A stretch of DNA of 64,000 bases, from contig NZ_JAUZQD010000001.1 of NCBI RefSeq assembly GCF_030709675.1, positions 248,001 through 312,000 on the forward strand, given 5' to 3'. The notes below the pieces were generated by a model, which did no database searches, was not told where the DNA came from, and saw only the letters and a list, made by a program, of their open reading frames with translations. The position numbers and the translations under genes are program-made. The stretch's first letter is position 1, and each line of letters begins with the position of its first letter. This document shows positions 1 through 7,472 of the stretch, in pieces. This DNA is from Symbioplanes lichenis. GTDB taxonomy: Bacteria > Actinomycetota > Actinomycetes > Mycobacteriales > Micromonosporaceae.

Positions 1-448
1 CGAGGTGGTCGTGGCGCTCACCGCTCGGGACGACGAGCAGGGCCCGGACCCGGCGCTGCAGGAACGCCTCGACCAGCGACCGCTCGAGCTCGGCGTCCTC
101 GTCGTTGTTGGCGGTCACCAGCTGCAGGCCGTGCTGGCGCAGCTCGCGCTCGATCCCGCTGGCCACGGCCGAGTAGAACGGGTTGGTCAGGTCGCCGCTG
201 ATCAGCCCGACCAGCGCGGACGTGGCCCCGCGGCGCAGCTCGCGCGCAATGCCGTTGATCCGGTAGCCGAGGCGGTCGGCGGCCTCGCGAACCCGGCGGC
301 CGGTGTCCTCGGCGACGTTGGGCTCGTCGTTGAGGGCACGCGACGCGGTCTTGAGGCTGACCCCGGCCAGGGCCGCCACCTGGGTGAGCGTGGGCCGGCG
401 TCCGGCCGCCGCGTCGACGACCCCGTCGCCGGGACGGGATGCGGACAT
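1..448 (-). CDS. LacI-family transcriptional regulator (N-terminal part, cut by window edge)
   Basis: This is the first 149 codons of a LacI/GalR repressor; the rest lies left of the window. Residues about 18-70 form the DNA-binding helix-turn-helix and hinge: TLTQVAALAGVSLKTASRAL is the classical recognition helix and is followed by a RVREAADRLGYRINGIAR-type hinge. The periplasmic-binding-protein-like effector domain then begins (ALVGLISGDLTNPFYSAV). The start is the ATG at 446-448, which places the HTH at the usual distance from the N-terminus. The sequence GTATGACATCGA lies 37-48 bp upstream of the start (485-496). The same twelve bases form most of the palindrome in front of the GH92 gene at 1807, so this regulator probably represses itself and that gene. 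The effector sugar cannot be read from this fragment; a mannose-containing ligand is an inference from the target gene. Confidence 0.85.
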   Translation of the reverse strand, partial: MSASRPGDGVVDAAAGRRPTLTQVAALAGVSLKTASRALNDEPNVAEDTGRRVREAADRLGYRINGIARELRRGATSALVGLISGDLTNPFYSAVASGIERELRQHGLQLVTANNDEDAELERSLVEAFLQRRVRALLVVPSGERHDHL

Positions 449-484
449 GCTGCTCCGTGTCGTCGCTCCTGCTGGGGAACAGAA

Positions 485-496
485 GTATGACATCGA
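485..496. promoter_or_regulatory. Half-site of the putative LacI operator
   Basis: GTATGACATCGA occurs here and again at 1705-1716, where it is part of the perfect palindrome TGACATCGATGTCA. Here only the left half is conserved. Its place 37 bp upstream of the LacI start codon suits autoregulation. Confidence 0.5.
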
Positions 497-562
497 CGGC
501 GGCCGTGCCCCACCCCGCCGTGCCCGAATCCAGCCGATCGGCGTATTTCGCGCCGTGTCGCG

Positions 563-585
563 CTTGACCTTCCCCCAAGGTCAAG
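563..585. promoter_or_regulatory. MerR-type operator, 9-bp arms with 5-bp spacer
   Basis: CTTGACCTT (563-571) and AAGGTCAAG (577-585) form a perfect inverted repeat around CCCCC. It lies 42 bp upstream of the MerR-PP2C gene, and the left arm includes a TTGACC that can serve as a -35 box. MerR proteins typically bind such a dyad within an elongated promoter spacer. I see no good -10 at the expected distance. Confidence 0.6.
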
Positions 586-627
586 GCCCACCGTCGGGGC
601 ATCGTCGCCGACGGGGAGGATCGGGTC

Positions 628-1656
628 GTGGAGTTGCTGACCATCGGTGCGTTCGCGCGGGCAGCCCGGCTGTCGCCGAAGGCGCTCCGGCTCTACGACG
701 AGCTCGGCCTGCTGCGCCCGGCGGCGGTGGACGCCGACACGGGCTACCGCTACTACGACCCGGCGCAGCTGGACCGCGCCCGGCTCGTGGCCTGGATGCG
801 CCGCGTCGGCCTGCCGCTGGCCCGGATCCGCGAGCTCGCGGAACTGCCCGGCCCGGAGGCGGCCGAGGCGATCACCGCCTGGATGGCCGAGGCCGAGGCC
901 GAGCTGGCCGCCCGCGGCCGGCTCGCCGATTTCCTCGTCGACTACCTCACCGGAAAGGGAGCACCCATGTCCGACACCCATGCCACTCTCGGTCTGCGGT
1001 TCGCCGCCGGCACCGCGCAAGGCCGGGTCCGCGAGACCCATCAGGACCACGCGTACGCGGGAAGCACCCTCCTCGCCGTCGCGGACGGCGGCGGTCCCCA
1101 CGGAGATCAGGCGGCCGCCGCTGCCGTCGACGCGTTCTGTTCCCTCCAGCCGGAGCTGGCCTCCCTCGAGCAGGGTGTCCGGGCCGCCGAAGCCGCCGTC
1201 CGCGCCCTGCCGTCCGAGGGCGACGCGCCCTTCACCACGCTGACCGCGCTGGTCTGGTCGGGCAGCCGGATCGGCGTGGCCCACATCGGCGACAGCCGGG
1301 CCTATCTGCTGCGCGGCGGCGAGCTGTCCCGGTTCACCGACGACCACAGCTACGTCCAGCAGCTGGTCGACGCGGGCGAGCTGCCCGCCGCGGAGGCGCT
1401 GACCCACCCCGAACGGCCCCTTCTCGTACGGGCCCTGGGCGCGAGCGGCGAAGCGGACATCTCCCTGCGCACCGCCCTCCCGGGCGACCGCTACCTGCTG
1501 TGCACCGACGGACTGTGGGCCGTCGTCCCCGGGCTCGCCGAGCTGCTGACCGGCACCGATCCGCAGGCGACGGTCGACCGCCTCCTCGCCGCGGCCGACG
1601 ACGCGGGCGCCCCGGACAACATCGCCTGCGTGGTCGCCGACGTCGTCGCCGTCTGA
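628..1656 (+). CDS. MerR-family HTH fused to a PP2C-type protein phosphatase domain
   Basis: The 342-residue protein starts at GTG 628 behind the Shine-Dalgarno GGGGAGGA (613-620). Residues 1-75 are a MerR winged helix (LTIGAFARAARLSPKALRLY followed by DTGYRYYDPAQ). A short helical linker ends near residue 110. Residues about 118-340 are a PP2C/SpoIIE-like Ser/Thr phosphatase: VADGGGPHGDQAA corresponds to the DGMGGH metal motif, IGDSRAYLLRGG and CTDGLWAVV are the middle motifs, and APDNIACVVADV is the C-terminal DNxT/DNxS motif. In the first metal motif the usual Asn appears as His (RVRETHQDH), so activity should not be assumed. The fusion suggests that DNA binding is coupled to phosphatase activity or to sensing of a phosphoprotein. 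The palindrome at 563-585 is its probable operator. Confidence 0.88.
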   Translation: MELLTIGAFARAARLSPKALRLYDELGLLRPAAVDADTGYRYYDPAQLDRARLVAWMRRVGLPLARIRELAELPGPEAAEAITAWMAEAEAELAARGRLADFLVDYLTGKGAPMSDTHATLGLRFAAGTAQGRVRETHQDHAYAGSTLLAVADGGGPHGDQAAAAAVDAFCSLQPELASLEQGVRAAEAAVRALPSEGDAPFTTLTALVWSGSRIGVAHIGDSRAYLLRGGELSRFTDDHSYVQQLVDAGELPAAEALTHPERPLLVRALGASGEADISLRTALPGDRYLLCTDGLWAVVPGLAELLTGTDPQATVDRLLAAADDAGAPDNIACVVADVVAV

Positions 1657-1707
1657 AACTGGTGCCGCGGCCGTGCCCACCGGGGCGGCCGCGGCTGGCG
1701 GCTCGTA

Positions 1708-1721
1708 TGACATCGATGTCA
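1708..1721. promoter_or_regulatory. LacI-type operator TGACATCGATGTCA upstream of GH92
   Basis: A perfect 14-bp palindrome 86 bp upstream of the GH92 start. A 12/14 match (TGACAACGCTGTCA) lies at the promoter of the second GH92 gene (29826-29839), and a half-site lies at the LacI gene (485-496). Confidence 0.65.
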
Positions 1722-1806
1722 AAGCCGTGAAGTCAAGACCTTGATTATTGACGTACTGAGAGCTGACGATGTGTCGCGGATGTTTCCGAGCCCCTGAGGA
1801 GACGGC

Positions 1807-4800
1807 ATGCATCGGCCACGATGGAGTGTCGCAATGTTATCGGTGGGTCTGGTGGCCGCGGGTGTCGCCGTGACTCCCGGCGGAGCCGCACAGGCCGCCG
1901 GCACGACGGCGTTCGCGTCGTCGTTCGAGGCGGACGACCCCCAGCCGACCTGGACCGACACCGTCGACGGCGACCGCAGCGGCGGCGTCGACGGCGAGAT
2001 CACCCACGGGCTGCCCGGCAGCCTCTACGAGCACGTCGTGGAGATCACCGCCAACGCCCAGCCCAACAACAACGAGGGCGTCACCAACCTCAACGACGCC
2101 AACCCCGAGTCCAAGTGGCTGGTCGACACCCCGACCAGCTGGGCGCAATACCAGCTCGACACCGCGCAGACCGCGACCACCTACGCGCTGACCTCGGCGA
2201 ACGACGCCCCCGAGCGAGACCCGCGGGACTGGACGCTGCAGGGCTCCGCGAACGGCACCGACTGGACCACGGTCGACACGCAGACCGGGCAGACCTTCAC
2301 GGCGCGGTTCCAGCGGAAGACCTACACCGTCGCGAACCCGGGCTCGTTCCTCTACTACCGCCTGACCATCACCGGTCACCCGTCGGGCAACCTGACCCAG
2401 CTCGCGGATCTCGACCTCGCGGGCGCGGACGTCACGCCGCCCGGGGCCGGCACACCGGTGCGCAGCCGGATCGGCAACGGCCCGGCCAGCTCGCCGACCG
2501 CGAAGGGCGGCGTCGGCTACACCGGGCTCAAGGCGTTCCAGCTGTCCGGCCGGCAGACGACCGAGGGCCGCGGCTACTCGTACAACAAGGTGTTCGACGT
2601 CGACGTGAAGGTCACCTCGGACACCGAGCTGTCGTACCTCGTCTTCCCCGAGTACAACCGGGACGACGCGAGCAACCCGGCCACCTACACGGCGGTCGAC
2701 CTGGCGTTCACCGACGGGACGTACCTGTCGAACCTCGGCGCGGTCGACCAGAACGGCTTCGTCGTCAGCCCGTCCGCGCAGGGCAAGTCGCAGTCGCTCT
2801 ACACCTCGCAGTGGAACAAGCGGACCTCCCGCCTCGGTGCCGTGGCCAAGGGCAAGACGATCGACCGCATCCTGGTCGCGTACGACAAGCCGTCCGGCAC
2901 CAAGGACTCGAGCTTCCGGGCCTGGTTCGACGACATCGCGCTGACCGAGGTCGCGCCGGCCAAGCCCAAGGCCCACCTTGCCGAGTACGCGGAGACGCGG
3001 CGCGGAACCCAGTCGTCCGGCGGCTTCTCGCGGGGCAACAACTTCCCCGCCACCGCCGTCCCGCACGGGTTCAACTTCTGGACCCCGGTGACCGACGCCG
3101 GCTCGACCAGCTGGCTGTACGAGTACCACCAGGGCAACAACGAGCAGAACCGCCCGGAGCTGCAGGCGTTCGCGGCCAGCCACGAGCCCAGCCCGTGGAT
3201 GGGTGACCGGCAGACGTTCCAGGTCATGCCGTCGGCCGCCGCCGGCACCCCGGACGCGAACCGGGAGAACCGCGCGCTCTCGTTCTCGCACGACAACGAG
3301 GTCGCCAAGCCGTACTACTACGGCGTGACGTTCGACAACGGGCTCAAGACCGAACTCGCGCCGACCGACCACGCGGCTCTGTTCAACTTCACCTTCCCGG
3401 ACGCGAACGCGAACCTGGTCTTCGACAACGTGAACAACAACGCGGGTCTGACCATCGACGCCGCCAACAACGCAATCACCGGCTGGTCGGACGTCAACAG
3501 CGGCGGCCTCTCCGCCGGGTGGACGCGCATGTTCATGTACGCGACCGTCGACGCCCCGATCACCGCCAGCGGCATGCTGCCCCAGGGCAACCGGCCGTCC
3601 ACGGGCTACGTGAAGGTCGACGCGGGCGCGGACAAGCAGGTCACCCTCCGGATCGCGACCTCGCTGATCAGCGTGGCCCAGGCCAGGCACAACCTCGAGC
3701 TGGAGCTCGCGGGCGACGCGACGCTGGCGTCCGTACGGGATCAGGCGCAGCGCGCGTGGGACGCCAAGATGAAGACCGTCGAGGTCGAGGGCGCGACCGA
3801 GGACCAGCTCGTGACGCTCTACTCGAACCTGTACCGGCTGTTCCTCTACCCGAACTCGGCCTACGAGAACACCGGCACCGCCGCGAACCCGGTCTACAAG
3901 CACACCGTGCAGTCCGCGGTGAGCAGCCCGGCGAGCACGCCGACCGAGACCGGGGCCCCGGTCAAGGACGGCAAGGTGTACGTGAACAACGGCTTCTGGG
4001 ACACCTACCGCACCACGTGGCCGGCCTACTCACTGCTCACTCCCTCCGAGGCCGGCGAGATGGTCGACGGGTTCGTGCAGCAGTACCGGGACGGCGGCTG
4101 GATCTCGCGGTGGTCGGCGCCGGGCTACGCCAACCTCATGGTCGGCACGAGCTCCGATGTCGCCTTCGCGGACGCGTACCTCAAGGGCGTACCCGTCAAG
4201 GATCTTGAAGCCACCTATCAGGCCGCGGTGAAGAACGCGACCGTGACCCCGCCCAACGACAACGTGGGCCGCAAGGCCCTGGCCAGCTCGATCTTCAAGG
4301 GTTACACGCCGCTCGACCAGACCGGCGAGGCCATGAGCTGGGCGATGGACGGCTACATCAACGACTACGGCATCGCGAACATGGCCGCGGCGCTGGCGAA
4401 GAAGGGCGGCCCGAAGGCGAAGGAGTACGCCGAGCAGGCCGAGTACTTCAAGAACCGCGCCCTCAACTACGTGAACATGTTCGACTCCTCCGTCGACTTC
4501 TTCCAGGGCAAGGACAGCAGCGGCAAGTGGCGCCGGACTCCCGAGGAGTACGACCCGCGGGTCTGGGGCTACGACTACACCGAGACCAACGGCTGGAACA
4601 TGGCGTTCCACGTGCCGCAGGACGGTCAGGGCCTGGCCAACCTCTACGGCGGCAAGGACGGGCTCGCGGACAAGCTCGACAAGTTCTTCTCGACGCCGGA
4701 GACCGGGACGTTCCCGGGCTCGTACGGCGGCACCATCCACGAGATGCTCGAGGCGCGCGACGTCCGCATGGGTCAGTGGGGCTTCAGCAACCAGCCGTCG

Positions 4801-6054
4801 CACCACATCCCCTACATGTACGACTACGCCGGCCGGCCGTCGAAGGCGCAGGCCATCGTCCGTGAGGCGCTGTCGCGGCTCTACCTGGGCAGCGACATCG
4901 GCCAGGGTTACCCGGGCGACGAGGACAACGGCGAGATGAGCGCCTGGTACGTGTTCAGCGCGCTCGGCTTCTACCCGCTGCAGATGGGCAACCCGGAGTA
5001 CGCCATCGGGTCGCCGCTGTTCAAGAAGGCGACGATCAACCTGGAGAACGGCAAGAAGATCGTCGTCAACGCACCCAACAACAGCAAGTCCAACGTGTAC
5101 GTGCAGTCGCTCAAGGTGAACGGCAAGGCGTACACGTCGACGTCGCTCCCCCACTCGCTGCTCGCGAACGGCGCGACGCTGGACTTCAAGATGGGCTCGT
5201 CGCCGTCGGCGTGGGGCACCGGTGCCAACGCGGCGCCGCCGTCCATCACCAAGGGAGACGCTGTCCCGGCCCCGTTGCGTGACCTGACCAAGCCGGGCGG
5301 CCCGTCGTCGGCGCCGGAACTGGTCGACGACACGAGCAGCACGCAGGCCGCGCTGACCTCGTGGACCTACCGGTTCGACGCCGGCTCGCAGGCCGACTAC
5401 TACACCCTGACCTCGGGTGCGGCGGCCGGCGACCCGGCGGCGTGGACGCTGTCGGGCTCCTACGACGGCACGACCTGGACGACGATCGACTCCCGCAAGG
5501 GCGTCACGTTCGACTGGCGGAAGCAGACCAAGCCGTTCAAGATCACGTCGCCGGGGCACTACACGCACTACAAGCTTTCTCTCGAAGGCAGCGCGACGCT
5601 GTCCGAGATCGAGCTCCTCGGCAAGCCGGCCGCGGCCTGCACCACGACCATCTCCGACAAGGTGGTGGGCGCGGTGACGGTCAAGTCCGGCACCACCTGC
5701 ATCACCGGCGACGCCACGGTCACCGGCCTGGTCACCGTGGCCAAGGGCGCCAACCTGCGGGTCGACGGGGCCACGCTCAAGGCGGCCGTGACCGCCACGG
5801 GCGCGGGCTCGGTGTCGCTGCAAGGCGCCACGGTGACCGGCCCGGTGACGATCACCGGCTCGGGTCCCGTACAGGTGGAGCAGTCGACCCTCAAGGCCGG
5901 GGCCACCCTGCTCGGCAACAAGACGGCGACGGTCCTCGCGGCCGACACCGTCAGCGGCATCCTGACCTGCTCCGGCAACCAGCCGGCGCCGGTCGACAAC
6001 GGCCTGCCGCTGCAGGGCAAGGCGCTCAAGCTCGGCCAGTGCGCCAAGCTGTAG
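1807..6054 (+). CDS. Secreted GH92-family glycosidase (alpha-mannosidase type) with discoidin-like modules and a repeat-rich tail
   Basis: A 1415-residue exported enzyme that starts at ATG 1807 behind GAGGAG. Residues 1-31 are a signal peptide ending in AQAA. Residues about 50-205 look like an F5/8-type-C (discoidin) carbohydrate-binding module, and 220-380 is a linker plus beta-sandwich. The GH92 core spans roughly 395-1130. It is recognised by the stretch that starts GFWDTYRTTWPAYSLLTP, by DGGWISRWSAPGYANLMVG, and by GDEDNGEMSAWYVFSALGFY, which carries the acidic residues expected of the family. A second discoidin-like module lies near 1160-1270. The last 130 residues are short Thr/Val/Gly repeats (GPVTITGSGPVQ-like), probably a small beta-helix. 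GH92 enzymes are calcium-dependent exo-alpha-mannosidases acting on N-glycans or mannans. The exact linkage is unknown, and control by the LacI operator at 1708 is inferred. Confidence 0.92.
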   Translation: MHRPRWSVAMLSVGLVAAGVAVTPGGAAQAAGTTAFASSFEADDPQPTWTDTVDGDRSGGVDGEITHGLPGSLYEHVVEITANAQPNNNEGVTNLNDANPESKWLVDTPTSWAQYQLDTAQTATTYALTSANDAPERDPRDWTLQGSANGTDWTTVDTQTGQTFTARFQRKTYTVANPGSFLYYRLTITGHPSGNLTQLADLDLAGADVTPPGAGTPVRSRIGNGPASSPTAKGGVGYTGLKAFQLSGRQTTEGRGYSYNKVFDVDVKVTSDTELSYLVFPEYNRDDASNPATYTAVDLAFTDGTYLSNLGAVDQNGFVVSPSAQGKSQSLYTSQWNKRTSRLGAVAKGKTIDRILVAYDKPSGTKDSSFRAWFDDIALTEVAPAKPKAHLAEYAETRRGTQSSGGFSRGNNFPATAVPHGFNFWTPVTDAGSTSWLYEYHQGNNEQNRPELQAFAASHEPSPWMGDRQTFQVMPSAAAGTPDANRENRALSFSHDNEVAKPYYYGVTFDNGLKTELAPTDHAALFNFTFPDANANLVFDNVNNNAGLTIDAANNAITGWSDVNSGGLSAGWTRMFMYATVDAPITASGMLPQGNRPSTGYVKVDAGADKQVTLRIATSLISVAQARHNLELELAGDATLASVRDQAQRAWDAKMKTVEVEGATEDQLVTLYSNLYRLFLYPNSAYENTGTAANPVYKHTVQSAVSSPASTPTETGAPVKDGKVYVNNGFWDTYRTTWPAYSLLTPSEAGEMVDGFVQQYRDGGWISRWSAPGYANLMVGTSSDVAFADAYLKGVPVKDLEATYQAAVKNATVTPPNDNVGRKALASSIFKGYTPLDQTGEAMSWAMDGYINDYGIANMAAALAKKGGPKAKEYAEQAEYFKNRALNYVNMFDSSVDFFQGKDSSGKWRRTPEEYDPRVWGYDYTETNGWNMAFHVPQDGQGLANLYGGKDGLADKLDKFFSTPETGTFPGSYGGTIHEMLEARDVRMGQWGFSNQPSHHIPYMYDYAGRPSKAQAIVREALSRLYLGSDIGQGYPGDEDNGEMSAWYVFSALGFYPLQMGNPEYAIGSPLFKKATINLENGKKIVVNAPNNSKSNVYVQSLKVNGKAYTSTSLPHSLLANGATLDFKMGSSPSAWGTGANAAPPSITKGDAVPAPLRDLTKPGGPSSAPELVDDTSSTQAALTSWTYRFDAGSQADYYTLTSGAAAGDPAAWTLSGSYDGTTWTTIDSRKGVTFDWRKQTKPFKITSPGHYTHYKLSLEGSATLSEIELLGKPAAACTTTISDKVVGAVTVKSGTTCITGDATVTGLVTVAKGANLRVDGATLKAAVTATGAGSVSLQGATVTGPVTITGSGPVQVEQSTLKAGATLLGNKTATVLAADTVSGILTCSGNQPAPVDNGLPLQGKALKLGQCAKL

Positions 6055-6068
6055 CCCGCTCGTAGCAG

Positions 6069-6101
6069 ACGCCGCGGTCCCCGCATCGGGGGCCGCGGCG
6101 T
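6069..6101 (+). terminator. Hairpin terminator after GH92
   Basis: A 14-bp stem, ACGCCGCGGTCCCC (6069-6082) with GGGGGCCGCGGCGT (6088-6101), begins 15 bp after the GH92 stop. One T:G pair interrupts it and no U-tract follows, as is usual in high-GC actinobacteria. Confidence 0.7.
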
Positions 6102-6115
6102 TCTACATTGGGCAC

Positions 6116-6535
6116 ATGTCCGATGACGATCTGTGGGCCGCCGTCGAGGCGGCGTCCCTCTGCACGCTGGCCACCATCAAGAAGGACGGCCGCCCCCAGC
6201 TCTCCGACGTCAGCTACACCGCCGCCGACCGGGTGCTGCGCGTCTCCACCCGCGCCACCCTGGCCAAGGTGCACAACCTGCGCCGGGACCCGCGCGGCAC
6301 GATCCGGGTCGGCCCGCCCGGCGGCGGCTACGTGGCGGCCGAGGTGACCGCGTCGTTCTCCCCGCCGTCGTCGGCCGAGGACGACGCCACCGTCGAGGAG
6401 CTCATCGACGTCTACCGCCGCATCGCCGGCCAGGAGCACCCCGACTGGGCCGACTACCGCCGGGCCATGGTCGCAGATGGGCGGCTGATCCTGCGGCTGA
6501 AGGTCGAACGCCTCTACGGCTGGCTGCGCGACTGA
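6116..6535 (+). CDS. PPOX-class F420-dependent oxidoreductase family protein
   Basis: A 139-residue split-beta-barrel protein of the pyridoxamine-phosphate-oxidase-like, F420-binding group. Visible features are the N-terminal SLCTLATIKKDGRPQLSDVS strand pair, the central STRATLAKVHNLRRDPR turn that contacts cofactor in this family, and the C-terminal EHPDWADYRRAMVADGRLILRLKVERLYGW strand. Members are about 130-150 residues long, so this is complete. They reduce small substrates with F420H2 or bind flavin or haem; the substrate here is unknown. ATG 6116 lies six bases after TACATT (6104-6109), which suggests a leaderless transcript starting at the initiation codon. It stands alone between the GH92 terminator and a long non-coding stretch. 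Confidence 0.85.
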   Translation: MSDDDLWAAVEAASLCTLATIKKDGRPQLSDVSYTAADRVLRVSTRATLAKVHNLRRDPRGTIRVGPPGGGYVAAEVTASFSPPSSAEDDATVEELIDVYRRIAGQEHPDWADYRRAMVADGRLILRLKVERLYGWLRD

Positions 6536-6565
6536 CCGCAGGATCGTCGATACTCGGCGCCACGG

Positions 6566-6601
6566 CGAGAAAATCTGGGCGCGGCGGGCTAGATTTTCTC
6601 G
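6566..6601. repeat. AT-rich inverted repeat, possible terminator or binding site
   Basis: CGAGAAAATCT (6566-6576) and AGATTTTCTCG (6591-6601) are perfect 11-bp arms around a 14-base G-rich loop. The arms are conspicuously AT-rich for this genome. It lies 30 bp after the stop of the PPOX gene. The T-run lies inside the 3' arm instead of after it, so a regulatory site is as likely as a terminator. Confidence 0.5.
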
Positions 6602-7110
6602 GTGGGGGCGGCTAACGTATCTCGTGTCGAACAAAGAGGTCACGGAAAGACGCAGACGTGGCCGATCGAGCGTCAAGCAGGGCCCGGATGTTCTCGTGGC
6701 TCGCTCGGATCGGCCGTAACACCGCGAAACAGCAGGCAGGGCGAAAGTAAGGATCAGCGCTCTGGCTGAGCTCGCCGCACGCGGCGGGGCCGAGGAAATG
6801 CGTGGGTCCCGGCGCCGGCGAGCAGCACGACAGCACCACAGAATGTCGCAAGCAGAGGAAAGGGAGGGACGAGCACACCGTTGGATCGCCCGCTACCTGG
6901 ATGCACACACGGTCTGGGGCGGTCACCGCAGTATCCATCGAACGAGAGGTGGTTACCGGTCACGCTTATGCGATCCTCGCACCCCATGCCGCCGACGGCG
7001 GCCGGTGCGGATACGACAAACCGACGAACCTGTCGGTAGATGGTGTTCTTACCCGCAACCCTGGGCCCCGGCGTCTCACGCCGGGGCCCTCGTCATGGAG
7101 AGACGTGCGT
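6602..7110 (+). other. Long non-coding stretch with structured leader of the MerR-like gene
   Basis: No reading frame here looks like a gene on either strand; the frames that exist lack a Shine-Dalgarno sequence and any recognisable domain. Base composition is less GC-rich than its surroundings. Several potential stems are present: GGCCGATC (6660-6667) with GATCGGCC (6708-6715), CCGAC/GTCGG near 7021-7036, and the very strong hairpin at 7063-7089 just before the next gene. I could not match it to a riboswitch or RNA class I know. It could be an RNA leader with an attenuator or an independent small RNA. Confidence 0.4.
7063..7089 (+). terminator. Strong hairpin in the leader of the MerR-like gene (possible attenuator)
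   Basis: GGGCCCCGGCG (7063-7073) and CGCCGGGGCCC (7079-7089) form a perfect 11-bp stem with the loop TCTCA. It ends 7 bp before the Shine-Dalgarno of the gene at 7111. It either ends an upstream leader transcript or acts as an attenuator. Confidence 0.6.
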
Positions 7111-7431
7111 ATGGCCCCACCCGATGACATGTTCGGTGACGACGACTACCCCGCCTACACGATGGGCCGCGCCGCGGAGATCACCGGCGCCTCGCAGGAC
7201 TTCCTGCGCCGGCTCGACGAGGCGAAACTGATCACCCCGTTCCGCTCCGCCGGCGGCCACCGCCGCTACTCCCGCTATCAGCTGCGGCTCGCCGCGCGGG
7301 CCCGCGAGATGGTCGACGCCGGCACCGCGCTCGAGGCCGCCTGCCGGATCATCATCCTCGAGGACCAGCTCGAGGAGGCACTGCGCGAGAACGCTCAGTA
7401 CAAGCGTCAGCAGGAGACCGGCACCACCTGA
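7111..7431 (+). CDS. Small MerR-like DNA-binding protein
   Basis: A 106-residue protein starting at ATG 7111 behind GGAGAGA (7097-7103). Residues about 14-75 form a MerR winged helix (YTMGRAAEITGASQDFLRRL, then PFRSAGGHRRYSRYQLRLA). Residues 76-106 form a coiled coil (ALEAACRIIILEDQLEEALR). There is no effector domain, so it resembles the short single-domain MerR-like regulators found throughout actinobacteria. An in-frame extension reaches back to 6802 but crosses the 7063-7089 hairpin and has no domain, so I reject it. The structured leader suggests post-initiation control. It is followed, 41 bp on, by a second MerR gene. Confidence 0.8.
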   Translation: MAPPDDMFGDDDYPAYTMGRAAEITGASQDFLRRLDEAKLITPFRSAGGHRRYSRYQLRLAARAREMVDAGTALEAACRIIILEDQLEEALRENAQYKRQQETGTT

Positions 7432-7434
7432 CAC

Positions 7435-7466
7435 TTGACCCGTACCCCCGGGTGCGGGTTTAGGGT
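7435..7466 (+). promoter_or_regulatory. MerR-type promoter and operator of the MerR-peroxiredoxin gene
   Basis: TTGACC (7435-7440) and TAGGGT (7461-7466) are separated by 20 bp, the over-long spacing typical of MerR-activated promoters. The spacer carries ACCCGTACCC (7438-7447) and GGGTGCGGGT (7450-7459), an inverted repeat with one mismatch. The start codon follows TAGGGT by six bases, so the mRNA should be leaderless. Confidence 0.7.
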
Positions 7467-7472
7467 CGGGCC

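Noticed and set aside
202-1812. A 536-codon minus-strand frame opposite the MerR-PP2C gene
   Set aside because: It is a third-position GC shadow of a clearly recognisable gene and contains no domain.
6602-7000. RNase P RNA, tmRNA or a c-di-AMP (ydaO) riboswitch
   Set aside because: GAGGAAA- and CAGAA-like words are present, but the required conserved cores and pairings are not.
6802-7110. N-terminal extension of the small MerR-like protein
   Set aside because: The extension has no domain, no Shine-Dalgarno and runs through an 11-bp GC hairpin. ATG 7111 has a good ribosome site.
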